A DNA stretch of 7,913 nt, taken from assembly GCA_003486285.1 (NCBI GenBank), contig DNGH01000185.1, positions 2,393-10,305 of the forward strand. The letters are read 5' to 3'. The DNA comes from Actinomycetota bacterium (GTDB lineage Bacteria; Actinomycetota; Acidimicrobiia; Spongiisociales; UBA11373). The notes below the pieces were generated by a model that saw only the letters and a program-made list of their open reading frames with translations, was not told the DNA's origin and did no database searches. This document shows, in pieces, positions 1-5,864 of this stretch. A program made the position numbers and the translations under genes. Numbering within the stretch: the stretch's first letter is position 1; each line of letters begins with the position of its first letter.

Positions 1-28
1 ACCCGGCACCCGGCCCCTGGTCCCTCCG
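1..28. repeat. Heptad repeat block A (ACCCGGC x2 plus degenerate units)
   Basis: Two exact tandem copies of the 7-mer ACCCGGC (1-7 and 8-14) are followed in the same phase by CCCTGGT and CCCTCCG. The array begins at the window edge and may continue upstream. The CCCTGGTCCCTC segment resembles CCCTGGCCCCTC at 2654-2665, beside another heptad array, so the two blocks look related. The block lies just upstream of the PhzF-family promoter. With only two exact copies, this block alone would be weak. The shared period and core in other spacers make it credible. Confidence 0.55.
2..24 (-). other. Putative G-quadruplex motif, minus strand
   Basis: The plus strand has four cytosine runs at 2-4, 9-11, 14-17 and 22-24, separated by 4, 2 and 4 nt. 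The minus strand therefore matches the standard G3+N1-7 four-tract pattern. It lies about 20 bp upstream of the proposed -10 element of the PhzF-family gene. Folding is inferred from the pattern only, and in GC-rich DNA such motifs can arise by chance. Confidence 0.45.
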
Positions 29-43
29 ACCGGGTCGCCCGGA

Positions 44-49
44 TAGTCT
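44..49 (+). promoter_or_regulatory. -10 element TAGTCT for leaderless PhzF-family gene
   Basis: TAGTCT fits the actinobacterial TANNNT -10 consensus and ends 8 nt before the ATG at 58. No purine-rich Shine-Dalgarno sequence lies between them, so the transcript probably begins at or near the start codon. The context CGGATAG is identical upstream of the SDR gene (minus strand, near 5867-5861). No convincing -35 hexamer is visible. A 5-bp inverted repeat, CCGGG/CCCGG (30-34 and 38-42), sits just upstream and could be an operator or chance. Confidence 0.5.
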
Positions 50-57
50 GTGCGCCG

Positions 58-855
58 ATGCGCCACTGTTACGTGCTCCGGGTCTTCACCCGCGAAGAGA
101 AGGGCGGCAACCATCTCGGTGTGGTCACCGACGTGACCGGCATCACCGAGCAGGGGATGCAGGAGATCGCGGTCGACAACGGGTTCTCCGAGACGATCTT
201 CATCGACTGGCGCGAACCGGGCATTCCGACGGTGCGAATCTTCACCCCGGGCCGCGAGATCCCATTCGCCGGCCATCCGCTCGTCGGCGCGGCCTGGGTG
301 CTGGGGATGATCGGCCCGGGCACGATCGACCGGATGCGCTGCGGCGTGGGGGAGATCCCGTTCCACATGGAGGGCGACCAGGTGTGGGTGGACACCCCGA
401 TGGTCGAGGCGGTGCGGCCCGCACCGGAGGCCGAGGGGATCGCGGTGGCGGCCGGCCTGCCGGCACCGCTGGCGGCGTGGTGGGCGGACATGCCCCTGCC
501 CTACCTGATCATGGACATGGGATTCCCCGAGACGGTGGCCTCCGCCCAACCGGACCTCGAGGCGTTGATGAGCCACGGCGCCGAGATGTGTTATCTGATC
601 GCCCAGACTCGGGATGGCTACAAGACCCGGTTCTTCGCGCCGCGCGATCGCATCGCCGAGGATCCTGCCACCGGGAGCGCCGCCGCCGCTCTCGCCGCGG
701 TGCGGCGCTTCATCGGCGAGGGTTCTGGATCGGCCGTGATCCGCCAGGGGGACGAGGTGGGGGCTCCCTCGACGATCCGGCTGAGGTGGGACGAGCGCCA
801 TGCCTCGTTCGGGGGCACGGTGCGTCGCGACGAGGTGCGGGTCCTCGAGAGGTGA
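58..855 (+). CDS. PhzF-family isomerase/epimerase
   Basis: This 265-residue protein belongs to the PhzF (phenazine biosynthesis-like, DapF-fold) superfamily. The motifs in order are FSET (residues 43-46, whose Glu45 matches the catalytic glutamate of PhzF), FAGHPLVGAAW (70-80) and EDPATGSAAAAL (201-212, the second-half signature). The length is normal for the family. Members are cytosolic cofactor-independent isomerases. Most are uncharacterised, and nothing here suggests phenazine synthesis because no other phz genes are present. The ATG at 58 is chosen because the family's N-terminal strand starts immediately after it and a TANNNT element lies 8 nt upstream. It appears monocistronic and converges on the ABC permease with 14 bp between stop codons. 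The substrate is unknown. Family assignment is very secure, reaction is not. Confidence 0.93.
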   Translation: MRHCYVLRVFTREEKGGNHLGVVTDVTGITEQGMQEIAVDNGFSETIFIDWREPGIPTVRIFTPGREIPFAGHPLVGAAWVLGMIGPGTIDRMRCGVGEIPFHMEGDQVWVDTPMVEAVRPAPEAEGIAVAAGLPAPLAAWWADMPLPYLIMDMGFPETVASAQPDLEALMSHGAEMCYLIAQTRDGYKTRFFAPRDRIAEDPATGSAAAALAAVRRFIGEGSGSAVIRQGDEVGAPSTIRLRWDERHASFGGTVRRDEVRVLER

Positions 856-869
856 TCGGGTGGGGCGGT

Positions 870-1662
870 TCAGACGCCGAGGTCGCGGCGACGGAGTCCC
901 CACACCGCGATCGCCAGCAATCCCGCGGTGACACCGGCAAGCAGGAGCAGGTTGGCTTCCTGGACCCCGTTCACGATCGGATTGCCCGCCATCACCCAGT
1001 ACCAGGGGTTGAAGGTGTTGGTGAACTCGAGGGCACCGATCAGCGGGGCCAGGCCCCACAGGACGTAGAGCACCACCGCGGCCCCGGAGGCGACTCCGAT
1101 CGCCATGGCCCGGCTTCCGGTGGCGGCTCCGAGCGCCAGCGCCAGCGCGCCAAACACCCAGCCCGCCATCACCGAGGACAGGGTGGCGCCGACGTAGGCG
1201 TCGACCCCCACGTCGAGATCCACCAGTGGGCCGAAGACGATGAGCGTCAGCGCCGAGGCGATCCCGAGCCACAACGCGGTCGCCAGCATCGCCGCGGACT
1301 TCTCGATCACCACCCGGGTGCGGGTGATCGGGTGGGCCAGCAGCAGGTCGAGGGTGCCCTCGCGCTCCTCGCCGGCGGTCTCCTTGTTGGCGAGGCCGAT
1401 CACGAAGATGATGAGCAGCAGCGGCAGCATGTTCGCGAACACCTGCGAGTTCAGGTAGCCCTCTGGTGAGGTGATGGATAGGCCGCCGGCGAGTCCCATG
1501 ATCTGCTCGACGAACTCCGGGTACTCCTCCATCATCTCGGCGAAGACGTCCTGATCGGCAACGGCCGGGTAGGCGGCGACCATCAAGCCCATGAGGGCGA
1601 CGAGGCTGATCGTCCAGGCGATGAGGCTCTTCTTGCGAGCGGCGAGGATCCGCCGGAACACC

Positions 1663-1673
<11 letters not shown>
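870..1673 (-). CDS. ABC-2 type transporter permease
   Basis: This 267-residue integral membrane protein has about six hydrophobic segments, near residues 17-36, 79-96, 126-149, 160-182, 187-211 and 241-260. A large extracytoplasmic loop rich in Glu and Asp lies between the first two. The cytoplasmic stretch GEEREGTLDLLLAHPITR (101-118) is the conserved coupling region of ABC-2 export permeases. It is the membrane partner of the ATPase encoded immediately upstream. Its start codon lies inside the ATPase gene (11-nt overlap) and is preceded by a strong GGGAGGA ribosome-binding site, so translation is probably coupled. A single permease implies a homodimer. The cargo (drug, lipid, peptide or other) cannot be read from the sequence. 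No precursor peptide, immunity gene or sensor kinase lies nearby. Confidence 0.9.
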
Positions 1674-2562
<889 letters not shown>

Positions 2563-2569
2563 GGGCGGA

Positions 2570-2575
2570 AGGGTA
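2570..2575 (-). promoter_or_regulatory. -10 element TACCCT for the ABC operon
   Basis: On the minus strand, TACCCT fits TANNNT and lies 7 nt before the ATG at 2562. The intervening bases contain no Shine-Dalgarno sequence, which suggests a leaderless transcript. This is the only one of the five proposed elements that is not TAGNCT, so it is less certain. No -35 hexamer is recognised. Confidence 0.4.
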
Positions 2576-2619
2576 GGTGCGCCGGGGAGGCACCTCATCG
2601 GGTTCGCAGGGGCTTGCCC

Positions 2620-2648
2620 GCTACTCGCTACCCGCTACCCGCTACCCG
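2620..2648. repeat. Heptad repeat block B1 (GCTACTC + GCTACCC x3)
   Basis: Four perfect-phase 7-mers start at 2620 (GCTACTC), 2627, 2634 and 2641 (GCTACCC each). The next unit at 2648 (GCCAGAC) is degenerate. The array lies in the 166-bp spacer between divergent promoters, about 45 bp upstream of the ABC -10 element. It contributes three of the six G-tracts of the adjoining quadruplex motif. Confidence 0.85.
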
Positions 2649-2671
2649 CCAGACCCTGGCCCCTCGTCCCC
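2631..2671 (-). other. Putative six-tract G-quadruplex motif, minus strand
   Basis: Plus-strand cytosine runs lie at 2631-2633, 2638-2640, 2645-2647, 2654-2656, 2660-2663 and 2668-2671. The gaps are 4, 4, 6, 3 and 4 nt. The minus strand therefore carries six tracts of three or more guanines with all loops of 3-6 nt, exceeding the four-tract definition of a G-quadruplex motif. Half comes from the heptad array. A 6-bp inverted repeat, CCAGAC (2649-2654) and GTCTGG (2672-2677), overlaps it. It sits between two divergent promoters. Folding is predicted, not shown. Confidence 0.55.
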
Positions 2672-2677
2672 GTCTGG

Positions 2678-2698
2678 GCTTGGGGCTGTCGGCTGTCG
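2678..2698. repeat. Heptad repeat block B2 (GCTTGGG + GCTGTCG x2)
   Basis: Three consecutive 7-mers all begin with GCT: GCTTGGG (2678-2684), GCTGTCG (2685-2691) and GCTGTCG (2692-2698). The block ends 15 bp before the proposed -10 element of the cation transporter gene, so it occupies the -35 region. It lies in the same spacer as block B1 but is two bases out of phase with it. Confidence 0.6.
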
Positions 2699-2713
2699 TC
2701 AGTTACCGCTCCG

Positions 2714-2719
2714 TAGACT
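2714..2719 (+). promoter_or_regulatory. -10 element TAGACT for the CDF-thrB-DinB operon
   Basis: TAGACT ends 9 nt before the ATG at 2729. The intervening pyrimidine-rich bases contain no Shine-Dalgarno sequence, which points to a leaderless or nearly leaderless mRNA. The expected -35 position falls in the GCTGTCG repeats, and no standard -35 hexamer is seen. Confidence 0.5.
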
Positions 2720-2728
2720 CCGCTTCCC

Positions 2729-3643
2729 ATGTCGGCTTCCCAGTCCCGTGTCCTGGTCCTGCTCGCTCTGGCGGCGAATGCGGGCATCGCGGTGATGAAG
2801 TTCGTGGCCGCCTTCATCAGCGGCAGCACGGCGATGCTGGCCGAGGGATTCCACTCCCTGGCGGATACCGGCAACCAGCTCTTCCTGCTGCGCGGGGCCC
2901 AGCAGAGCCGTCTGGCGCCCACCGTGCGGTTCCAGTTCGGCCAGGGCAAGGAGGCGTACTTCTGGGCCTTCATGGTCGCCGTGTTCCTGTTCGTCGGCGG
3001 CGGCGTGGTGGCCTTCACCGAGGGCCTGGACCGGTTCCGTCATCCGCACCAAGCCGAGGGGGGTCTGGCCGTCAACCTGATCGTCCTCGGGATCGCCGCC
3101 GCCTTCGAACTGGGCGTCGCCTTCCGCCCCGCCCTGAAGGAGTTCAATCGCCGCCGCGGCACCCGCCGGGCCTGGCGGGCGATCCGCGAGACCAAGGATC
3201 CGACGCTGCTGGTGGTGCTGTTCGAGGACTCGGTCGCGGTGCTCGGGATCATCGTGGCGGCCGCCGGCCTGTTGATCGCCGAATGGACCGGCGACCCGCA
3301 CTGGGACGGCGTCGCCTCGATGACCATCGGGGTGATGCTGTGCCTGACGGCGTGGATCCTGGCGGTGGAGACCAAGGGCCTCCTCGTGGGCGAGTCGGCG
3401 AGCCGGGAGGTGCGGTCGGCGATCAGGGCCGCGGTGCTGTCGGTGGGCGGCATCGAGACGATGGAGCGCCTGCTGACGATGCACCTCGGTCCCGATGAGA
3501 TCCTGGTGAACCTCGACGTCGTCGTGGAGCCGGACAAGTCGGAAGCGGAACTCGACGACCTGACCCGCCGTCTCGAGGCCGCCATCACCGCGGTGGTGCC
3601 GCAGGCCACCCGCATCTTCATCGAGCACGGGCGCGACCTGTGA
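2729..3643 (+). CDS. Cation diffusion facilitator (CDF) family transporter
   Basis: This 304-residue inner-membrane protein matches the CDF family, which exports divalent metals such as Zn(II) by proton exchange. Hydrophobic segments lie near residues 8-30, 34-54, 76-97, 113-133, 160-184 and 195-213. TM2 holds HSLAD (42-46), the family's His/Asp metal pair, inside HSLADTGNQ, a form I associate with ZnT9-like members. TM5 has Glu166-Asp167, with Val163 where YiiP-type proteins have His. DPHWDGVASMTIG (189-201) precedes the last helix. Residues from about 222 to 304 form the cytoplasmic dimerisation domain. It is the first gene of a three-gene operon, and its stop overlaps the thrB GTG start by 4 nt. 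Metal specificity is uncertain. The missing TM5 histidine argues against simply assuming Zn. Confidence 0.92.
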   Translation: MSASQSRVLVLLALAANAGIAVMKFVAAFISGSTAMLAEGFHSLADTGNQLFLLRGAQQSRLAPTVRFQFGQGKEAYFWAFMVAVFLFVGGGVVAFTEGLDRFRHPHQAEGGLAVNLIVLGIAAAFELGVAFRPALKEFNRRRGTRRAWRAIRETKDPTLLVVLFEDSVAVLGIIVAAAGLLIAEWTGDPHWDGVASMTIGVMLCLTAWILAVETKGLLVGESASREVRSAIRAAVLSVGGIETMERLLTMHLGPDEILVNLDVVVEPDKSEAELDDLTRRLEAAITAVVPQATRIFIEHGRDL

Positions 3644-4479
3644 TCGTCGCATCGGCACCGGCTTCCTCCGCAAACCTCGGGCCGGGTTTCGACGTCCTGG
3701 CTCTCGCCCTGGCACCGCGCTGTCGGGTCGCGGTCGAGCTCGCCGAGGGTTGGGAGGTGCTCGGCCCCGACGGTGGGGACCACGAGGGATTGCAGGCTCT
3801 GGTGTGGGGTGTGGCAGGAGCCGCGCCACCGCATCGTGTCGAGGTCGCGTCGGATGTCCCGATCGGCAAAGGGCTCGGCTCCAGTGCCGCGCTCCGGGTG
3901 GCGGCCGCTGCGGCCCTCGAGGCATCGAGTGGTGAGGTGCGCCTGGAGCGGGTGTTTCGCAACGCCGCCGAGGCGGAGGGTCATCCCGACAACGCCGCGG
4001 CCGCCGTCTACGGCGGACTGGTGGCGGTCGGCGCGTTGGGAGAGGTGCGGCGGTTGGCGATGCATCCCTCTCTCGTGGTCGTGGTTGCAGTGCCGGACGC
4101 AGTCCTGTCCACGGCGGAGGCCCGGGCCGTGCTGTCGGCCGAGGTGAGCCGCGGTGTGGCGGTACGCACCGCGGCGCGCATCGCGTTCCTGGTCGAGGGT
4201 TTCCGCACCGCCGATCCCGATGCCTTCCGCGAGGCGGCGGGTGACGAGATCCACGAGACTCCGCGCCGCCACCTCTCGCCGATCTCATTCCGCCTCGGGT
4301 TTGCGGCACGCGCCGCCGGCGCCCTTCACGCCGCATGGAGCGGAGCAGGCCCGGCGGTGCTGGCGGTGACCACCGAGGAACGGCGCGACGCGGTGCGGAT
4401 TGCGATGGAGGAGGCGCTGGACGGGGCGGGTGGCGTCCTGTGTCCGGGTATCGATCGCGAGGGAGTGAGGATCGAATGA
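3640..4479 (+). CDS. thrB: Homoserine kinase
   Basis: This 279-residue GHMP-family kinase phosphorylates L-homoserine to O-phosphohomoserine with ATP, the penultimate step of threonine synthesis in the cytosol. The motifs are PASSANLGPGFD (7-18), the ATP-binding loop PIGKGLGSSAA (74-84), EGHPDNAAAAVYGG (113-126), STAEARAVL (157-165) and the C-terminal SGAGPAVLAV (234-243). STAEARAVL and the EGHPDN form fit ThrB better than mevalonate or shikimate kinases. It is slightly short for the family (about 300). The GTG start overlaps the upstream TGA as GTGA, so expression depends on translational coupling to the transporter gene. Its usual partners, hom and thrC, are absent, which makes this placement unusual. 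Confidence 0.93.
   Translation: MIVASAPASSANLGPGFDVLALALAPRCRVAVELAEGWEVLGPDGGDHEGLQALVWGVAGAAPPHRVEVASDVPIGKGLGSSAALRVAAAAALEASSGEVRLERVFRNAAEAEGHPDNAAAAVYGGLVAVGALGEVRRLAMHPSLVVVVAVPDAVLSTAEARAVLSAEVSRGVAVRTAARIAFLVEGFRTADPDAFREAAGDEIHETPRRHLSPISFRLGFAARAAGALHAAWSGAGPAVLAVTTEERRDAVRIAMEEALDGAGGVLCPGIDREGVRIE
4465..4470 (+). promoter_or_regulatory. Shine-Dalgarno GTGAGG for the DinB-fold gene
   Basis: GTGAGG ends 5 nt before the ATG at 4476 and lies inside the last codons of thrB. It selects this ATG over an in-frame ATG at 4335, which would place the protein inside the thrB reading region. It supports coupled translation across the ATGA overlap. Confidence 0.6.
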
Positions 4480-4991
4480 AGCCATGGCATCTGGACCCCG
4501 TGCCCGGATACGAGCCGCTGGTCGGTCGTTTTGTGGCAATGTTGGAAGACACCAGGTGGCGTCTCTTCCGCGACCTGGAGGACTTCGATCCGGCTGATCT
4601 CGATCGCACTCCGGCGGGGTCGCCGAACTCGATCGGGACGCTGCTGTATCACGTCGCCGCGATCGAGTTGGACTGGCTCTATGCCGACTTGCTCGGCGGT
4701 GAGTTCCCCGACGGAACCGCGCAGTGGTTCCCCGTGGACGTGCGCGAGGAGGGGGGACGTCTGACCCCGGTGATCGACCCCTGGGAGCACCACCTCGCTC
4801 GATTGGCCTGGGTACGGGAGCGGCTCCTCGAGGAGTTGCGGTCGTTCAAGGACGCCGATTTGGATCGAACGTTCGTCTCCGGTGCGGATGGCAACGGTGG
4901 AGGATGGATCCTCCATCACCTGATGCAGCACGAAGCCGAGCACCGCGGACAGATCGGGGAGATCAGAGCCGGAATAGGTACTAGGCACTAG
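4476..4991 (+). CDS. DinB-fold family protein (putative metal-dependent enzyme)
   Basis: This 171-residue protein fits the DinB/DUF664 four-helix-bundle superfamily, named after B. subtilis DinB. It has the expected metal-binding triad: His59 in GTLLYHVAAIELDWL (54-68) and His152/His156 in HLMQHEAEHRGQI (148-160). Some family members are thiol S-transferases or the mycothiol-dependent maleylpyruvate isomerase. Most have no known reaction, and none can be assigned here. The ATG overlaps the thrB stop as ATGA and has GTGAGG 5 nt upstream. The C-terminal residues after about 165, including Thr-Arg-His and the TAG stop, are encoded by the intergenic heptad array, so the native tail may have been replaced. 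It is the last gene of the CDF-thrB operon. Confidence 0.85.
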   Translation: MKPWHLDPVPGYEPLVGRFVAMLEDTRWRLFRDLEDFDPADLDRTPAGSPNSIGTLLYHVAAIELDWLYADLLGGEFPDGTAQWFPVDVREEGGRLTPVIDPWEHHLARLAWVRERLLEELRSFKDADLDRTFVSGADGNGGGWILHHLMQHEAEHRGQIGEIRAGIGTRH

Positions 4992-5005
4992 GCACTAGGC
5001 ACTAG
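4971..5005. repeat. Heptad repeat block C (GCACTAG x3 and variants)
   Basis: Units in perfect phase are GGAATAG (4971), GTACTAG (4978) and GCACTAG at 4985, 4992 and 4999. An off-phase GCAGTAG ends at 5011. The array begins inside the DinB-fold gene and supplies its stop codon (4989-4991). Because 7 is not a multiple of 3, successive TAG triplets close all three plus frames. CTAG is palindromic, so the minus frames are closed as well. Confidence 0.88.
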
Positions 5006-5056
5006 CAGTAGAGATCGGGGCTCCCTCCAGTCGCCGTGCCTCCCCTCCACTCCCCG

Positions 5057-5098
5057 GCTCACGGCTCACGGCTGACCGCTGACCGCTGACGGCTACGT
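5057..5098. repeat. Heptad repeat block D (GCTCACG x2, GCTGACC x2, GCTGACG, GCTACGT)
   Basis: Six consecutive in-phase 7-mers all begin with GCT: GCTCACG at 5057 and 5064, GCTGACC at 5071 and 5078, GCTGACG at 5085 and GCTACGT at 5092. The last unit contains the TAG stop codon of the minus-strand SDR gene (5093-5095). Between blocks C and D (5012-5056) the plus strand is pyrimidine-rich, with no gene or clear structure. Confidence 0.85.
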
Positions 5099-5106
5099 CG
5101 CCGTCA
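5087..5106. terminator. Possible hairpin at the SDR stop codon
   Basis: A perfect 7-bp inverted repeat, TGACGGC (5087-5093) and GCCGTCA (5100-5106), with a 6-nt loop overlaps the SDR stop. It could slow polymerase coming from either convergent operon. No T-tract follows on either strand, so it does not meet the normal definition of an intrinsic terminator. Part of the stem is repeat sequence. Confidence 0.25.
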
Positions 5107-5851
5107 TGCCGCCGTCGACGACGATGGTCTGCCCGGTGACGTACGACGACGCCGGCGAGAGCAGGAACACCGCCGCCCCGGCGATCTCGTCGGGTTGGGC
5201 GTGGCGGCCGAGGAAGGTGCGGTTGACGAAGTGGCTGCGGATCGCCTCGTCGTTCACCAGCACCTGGGCGAAGCGGGTTTCCACCAGGCCGGGGGCGATG
5301 GCATTCACCCGGATGCCACCGGGGCCCAACTCCATGGCGAGGCTCTGGGTCATGGAGATCACCGCAGCCTTGGTCATCCCGTACACCCCCTGCAGCGGTG
5401 CGGCGCGCATCCCCGCCACCGAGGCGATGTTGACCACTGCTCCGCCGCCGCGATTGCGGGTGGCGAACCCCCGCACGCAGTTGAAGTATCCCTTGACGTT
5501 GACCTCGAAGATCTTGTCCCAGGCCGGCTCGTCGATGCCGAGCATCGGTCCGAAATAGACATTGGTCGCGGCGTTGTTCACGAGTCCGTCGACGCGACCG
5601 AACTCGGCGAGCGCCTTGTCGAACATTGCATCGACGTCCTCGGCCCTGCCGGTGTGGGTGGCGATGGCAAGGGCCGTGCCGCCATCGGCGCGGATCGCGG
5701 CGGCGACGCCATCGAGTCCCTCCTGCTTGCGGGCGGCGAGGATCACGCTGGCGCCCGCCGCGGCTGCGGCGCGGGCGATCTCCTCGCCGATGCCACGGCT
5801 GGCTCCGGTGACGACGACGACGCGATCGGTGAGGGTGAAGTCTGCGGGCAT
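5093..5851 (-). CDS. SDR family oxidoreductase
   Basis: This 252-residue classical short-chain dehydrogenase/reductase has a cytosolic Rossmann fold. It shows the nucleotide motif TGASRGIG (15-22), NNAA (92-95), catalytic Asn118, Ser144, Tyr157 and Lys161 (YxxxK), and the C-terminal PGLVETRF (187-194) and VTGQTIVVDGG (238-248) stretches. Arg18 and Arg41 suggest preference for NADP(H), an inference from family trends. It resembles FabG-like and DHRS4-like enzymes. The substrate cannot be assigned. The ATG at 5851 is chosen because the fold starts a few residues after it. A longer frame to 5995 runs through the neighbour's coding region. TAGGCT lies 7 nt upstream, so the gene may be transcribed separately although the upstream gene ends only 10 bp away. 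The stop codon lies in a heptad repeat. Confidence 0.92.
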   Translation of the reverse strand: MPADFTLTDRVVVVTGASRGIGEEIARAAAAAGASVILAARKQEGLDGVAAAIRADGGTALAIATHTGRAEDVDAMFDKALAEFGRVDGLVNNAATNVYFGPMLGIDEPAWDKIFEVNVKGYFNCVRGFATRNRGGGAVVNIASVAGMRAAPLQGVYGMTKAAVISMTQSLAMELGPGGIRVNAIAPGLVETRFAQVLVNDEAIRSHFVNRTFLGRHAQPDEIAGAAVFLLSPASSYVTGQTIVVDGGMTAT

Positions 5852-5858
5852 GGTCCGG

Positions 5859-5864
5859 AGCCTA
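5859..5864 (-). promoter_or_regulatory. -10 element TAGGCT for the SDR gene, overlapping the upstream stop codon
   Basis: On the minus strand, TAGGCT ends 7 nt before the SDR ATG, and its first three bases are the TAG stop of the C26 hydrolase gene. The context CGGATAG matches that upstream of the PhzF-family gene. No Shine-Dalgarno sequence separates it from the ATG. The element may drive an independent leaderless SDR transcript, or the similarity may be chance imposed by a stop codon. Confidence 0.4.

Noticed and set aside
58..855. Phenazine biosynthesis gene
   Set aside because: PhzF-family members are widespread isomerases, and no phzA-E or phzG homologue is present.
856..869. Terminator between the convergent PhzF and permease genes
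   Set aside because: The 14-bp gap has no inverted repeat or T-tract. Transcripts from the two sides probably overlap.
384..1469. A 361-codon plus-strand open frame across the PhzF gene and the permease
   Set aside because: It crosses two well-supported genes and encodes a Gly/Arg/His-rich composition typical of a shadow frame.
2699..4609. A 636-codon open frame on the minus strand opposite the CDF and thrB genes
   Set aside because: Its product is a low-complexity Arg/Pro/His-rich sequence with no motif. It mirrors GC-rich codons of two convincing plus-strand genes.
4971..5098. Possible CRISPR array
   Set aside because: Units are 7 bp in direct tandem with no spacers and no cas genes. This is a microsatellite-like repeat.
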